Below, piece after piece: positions 63,741 through 64,000 of a stretch of 64,000 nucleotides of DNA. The position numbers and the translations under genes are program-made. Under the pieces are notes generated by a model. It had not been told where the DNA came from, ran no database searches, and worked only from the letters and a program-made list of their open reading frames with translations. Source of the DNA: Arthrobacter sp. MYb214 (lineage in GTDB: Bacteria; Actinomycetota; Actinomycetes; Actinomycetales; Micrococcaceae); NCBI RefSeq assembly GCF_002979865.1, contig NZ_PCPZ01000003.1:124001-188000 (forward strand), written 5' to 3'. Numbering within the stretch: position 1 is the stretch's first letter; every line of letters begins with the position of its first letter.

Positions 63741-64000
63741 TGAATTGGCACCCATTTGAAAGTTCCCAGTATCGACAAGCCCAACGACCTTAATCCTTCG
63801 GCGAATGCCTCACCATTCTCCGACTCAACGTGCGCGTAGGAATAAAGCAACCACAATCCAGCTTTTGGATCCGGATCGATGCTTCCATCCGGCAAAGGAC
63901 GAGGAACAACCATGTTCAGGCCATTGTTCTTGAGCTCGGGAGCTTCGGCAGTTTGCTCCACGGAAGACCAGAGGTACCAGTCTGCTCCGTCGGCATCTTC
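63737..64000 (-). CDS. Unknown protein, C-terminal part, cut by the window edge
   Basis: 88 residues of the C-terminus are visible. The frame is open to the right edge, so the GTG at 63961 is probably internal. ADWYLWSS and PDPKAGLWLLYSYAHVESENGEAFAEGLRSLGLSILGTFKWVPIQ in outline give a small alpha/beta end. It couples to the next gene by a four-base overlap. No family recognised. Confidence 0.65.
   Translation of the reverse strand, partial: EDADGADWYLWSSVEQTAEAPELKNNGLNMVVPRPLPDGSIDPDPKAGLWLLYSYAHVESENGEAFAEGLRSLGLSILGTFKWVPIQ

Overview
The window looks like chromosome of a high-GC actinobacterium, most likely an Arthrobacter/Glutamicibacter-type member of the Micrococcaceae. The reasons are the high GC content, several start codons placed at the presumed transcription start (leaderless), a bacterial topoisomerase IB, a branched-chain 2-oxoacid dehydrogenase operon, WXG100-like proteins and many FadR/IclR/HxlR/ArsR-type local regulators. 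This assignment is an inference from gene content; there is no rRNA in the window. I saw no tRNA, IS element, prophage, integrase or CRISPR array.

Layout. 1-8.3 kb: end of an alanine/glycine symporter, a CitE-like lyase, the D-alanine/D-serine/glycine permease CycA, two DUF4262-type proteins, malic enzyme, an orphan HTH protein and a PLP aminotransferase. 8.4-15.1 kb: a divergent LysR/YeiH pair, a 3-hydroxybutyrate-dehydrogenase-like SDR, a Nudix hydrolase, an acyl-CoA dehydrogenase, an acetyltransferase, and a divergent HxlR/NAD(P)-binding pair around a palindrome. 15.2-20.2 kb: a complete four-gene oligopeptide-type ABC importer with both ATPases fused. 20.2-25.7 kb: acyl-CoA ligase, topoisomerase IB, a D-threonine-aldolase-fold enzyme, an IclR regulator and a VOC protein. 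25.7-28.4 kb: succinyl-CoA:3-ketoacid CoA-transferase A and B plus thiolase. 28.6-35.8 kb: an unrecognised 840-residue membrane protein, a histidine phosphatase, a metallophosphoesterase, FabH, and an ArsR/SRPBCC set. 35.9-40.6 kb: an asparagine-to-fumarate operon (regulator, zinc-type asparaginase, aspartase, permease). 40.6-46 kb: a large FAD/Fe-S dehydrogenase, a GntR regulator, and a DctM-like transporter with a tiny membrane partner. 46.3-53.5 kb: a lipoprotein, an S9 peptidase and a pair of large unrecognised membrane proteins. 53.6-58.4 kb: branched-chain dehydrogenase E2, E1beta and E1alpha, and a HisC-type aminotransferase. 58.5-64 kb: a holin-family membrane protein, a WXG100-like protein with an alpha/beta-hydrolase partner, purB, and a coupled operon of three unknown genes running off the end.

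How the genes work together. The theme is heterotrophic use of amino acids, acids and acyl-CoAs, with each module under its own regulator. 3-Hydroxybutyrate dehydrogenase, the CoA-transferase and the thiolase together would take 3-hydroxybutyrate or acetoacetate to acetyl-CoA. The bkd complex and the isobutyryl-type acyl-CoA dehydrogenase fit branched-chain amino acid breakdown, and bkd products can prime FabH for branched fatty acids. The asparagine operon feeds fumarate to the TCA cycle, and malic enzyme links it to pyruvate.

The most interesting signals are regulatory and small-protein ones: three matching palindromes that tie the IclR regulator to its own start and to the CoA-transferase operon; a palindrome shared by the FAD/Fe-S dehydrogenase and the DctM transporter 2.4 kb apart; a 38-bp dyad before bkd; a DctM permease coupled to a two-helix protein in place of normal TRAP partners; and a WXG100-like/hydrolase pair that looks like a type VII secretion cargo.
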